From assembly GCA_020431135.1 (NCBI GenBank), contig JAGQIT010000518.1, forward strand, positions 1 through 6,153: 6,153 nucleotides of DNA, read 5' to 3'. The notes below the pieces were generated by a model. The model did no database searches and was not told where the DNA came from. It saw only the letters and a program-made list of their open reading frames with translations. The stretch's first letter is position 1; each line of letters opens with the position of its first letter. The translations under genes and the position numbers were made by a program. This document shows positions 5,077-6,153 of this stretch, one piece after another. Source of the DNA: Myxococcales bacterium (GTDB taxonomy: Bacteria > Myxococcota_A > Polyangia > Nannocystales > Nannocystaceae).

Positions 5077-6153
5077 GTGGCTAGGGTAGAGCCGCTGCGG
5101 ATCGTCCTCGAGTTCGCCAGGGCGAGCGACGCCGGCGATCCGCACGCCTTTCGCTTCGCGCCGCAGAGCTACTTGGTCCGCGGCGAGCGCGGCGACTTCA
5201 CGAGCACCGAGGTCGCCTGGTCGCGCGAGCTCCTCGCGGACCTCGAGGCGCTGCGCCTGCCGGGGCGCGATCCGGCGGCGCTCCAGCGCGTCGGCGAGGT
5301 CCTGCGCAGGACCCTCGAGCCCGCCGGGTGGCGCCACTACGAGGGGATGATCGTCGACGCCGTCGCCGAGGGCCGCCGCGTCTCGGTGACCGTGCGCTCG
5401 GCGGCGGCGGAGCTCTACGCGCTGCCGTGGGAGCTGCTGACGCTGCGGAGCACGGGCCAGAGCCTCGGGGCGATCGGCGGCGTGCTCCTGCGCTACGAGT
5501 GGCCGGCGACCGCGACCTCGCGGGCGCGTGCGCGTCCGGAGGGCGGCGGCGGGCGGGTGCTCCTCGCCTGGTCGGCGGCGGGCGGGGCGGTGCCGGCGGC
5601 CGAGCACGTCGCCGCCCTGCGCTCTGCCCAGGAGGGGGCGGGCCGCGAGCTCGACGAGGGGCGCGACGTCCTCGAGCACGCGTCCTACGGCCGCCTCGCG
5701 GATCTCCTCGCCGAGGCTGCGCGCGACGGCGCGGCGATCGACGGCCTCCACATCCTCTGCCACGGCGGCGCGACGGGGACGAGCTTCGGCCTGATCTTCG
5801 ACGGCGAGGACGAGGGCGCGGGCCCGGTGGTCGTCGATCCCGGGCGCCTCCAGCAGCTCCTCGCGCCCTACGCCGGGATGATCCGCCTGGTGGTGCTCGC
5901 GGCCTGCGACAGCGGCAACGCGGGCGGCCCCGGCAACCGCCTCGGCAGCGTCGCCCAGATGCTCCACCGCGTCGGCGTCGCGGCGGTCGTCGCCTCGCGC
6001 TACCCGCTGTCGATCGCCGGCTCCAACCGCCTCAGCGAGGTGCTCTACCGCGAGCTCCTCGCCGACGGCGCGACCCTCGAGGAGGCCTTCGTCCACGCCC
6101 GCACGGCGCTCGCCCGCGATCCGACGACCCTCGACTGGGCGAGCGTCCAGCTC
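5077..6153 (+). CDS. CHAT-domain (caspase-fold) protease, 3' end outside window
   Basis: The frame runs open to the window end, giving 359 residues. The start of the CHAT domain is marked by VRSAAAELYALPWELLTL with LPWELL at 116-121, the signature of the family. The catalytic pair is LHILCHGG with His229 and VVLAACDSG with Cys277. RLGSVAQMLHRVGVAAVVAS and the SNRLSEVLYRELL helix follow, as usual for CHAT, and the domain nears its end at DWASVQL. CHAT proteins are caspase-like proteases that act as effectors or triggers in defence and cell death; one is known to cleave a bacterial gasdermin. Myxobacterial proteins with this ending often continue into an STAND NTPase and repeats (from memory), so I expect the same here. 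The GTG at 5077 is chosen because the conserved-looking LRIVLEF begins 6 residues later. The Shine-Dalgarno is weak. An in-frame ATG at 4951 would add 42 mostly Arg-rich residues and would overlap the palindrome at 4937-4952, so it is less likely. Confidence 0.88.
   Translation, partial: MARVEPLRIVLEFARASDAGDPHAFRFAPQSYLVRGERGDFTSTEVAWSRELLADLEALRLPGRDPAALQRVGEVLRRTLEPAGWRHYEGMIVDAVAEGRRVSVTVRSAAAELYALPWELLTLRSTGQSLGAIGGVLLRYEWPATATSRARARPEGGGGRVLLAWSAAGGAVPAAEHVAALRSAQEGAGRELDEGRDVLEHASYGRLADLLAEAARDGAAIDGLHILCHGGATGTSFGLIFDGEDEGAGPVVVDPGRLQQLLAPYAGMIRLVVLAACDSGNAGGPGNRLGSVAQMLHRVGVAAVVASRYPLSIAGSNRLSEVLYRELLADGATLEEAFVHARTALARDPTTLDWASVQL

Noticed and set aside
4774..6096. Minus-strand frame of 440 codons opposite the CHAT gene
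   Set aside because: It has no recognisable domain, while the plus strand has LPWELL and the His/Cys dyad in order.

Overview
The window is very GC-rich with strong G/C-ending codon bias. It carries a CHAT (caspase-fold) gene and a second caspase-like peptidase, a combination common in myxobacteria (Myxococcota). I therefore suggest a myxobacterium-like organism, but no marker gene here proves it.

Layout. (1) Positions 1-528, + strand: the C-terminal end of a multi-pass permease of the SO_0444-type Cu/Zn efflux kind, ending in a 78-residue tail with 36 histidines. (2) 529-794: a short convergent gap with two small hairpins. (3) 795-1571, - strand: a complete crotonase-fold enzyme that keeps only one of the two catalytic glutamates of enoyl-CoA hydratase. 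(4) 1572-1996: a 425-base gap with no gene I can support, containing an 8-bp tandem repeat and a 9-bp hairpin just past the next gene. (5) 1997-3811, - strand: a 604-residue caspase/gingipain-like peptidase (predicted dyad His256/Cys307) joined by a Gln-rich linker to a C-terminal transposase-type helix-turn-helix. (6) 3812-4037: a 226-base divergent control region with -10-like boxes on both strands and nested inverted repeats. (7) 4038-4850, + strand: a 270-residue unnamed protein with a basic N-terminal helix, beta-rich body, glycine linker and strongly acidic tail. Its strand pattern recalls the pore-forming domain of gasdermins. (8) 4851-5076: a gap with a 16-bp operator-like palindrome. 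(9) 5077 to the window end, + strand: a CHAT-domain protease (LPWELL motif, His229, Cys277) that runs off the window.

How they may work together. Items 5 to 9 look like one module: two caspase-fold proteases flank a small candidate pore-former carrying a possible acidic inhibitory tail. By analogy with bacterial gasdermin systems, a protease would cut the small protein and release a membrane-permeabilising fragment, causing self-sacrifice (for example against phage). One protease also has its own DNA-binding domain and could autoregulate the divergent promoters. The gasdermin link is an inference from pattern memory and needs a structure prediction. The permease and crotonase look like unrelated neighbours.
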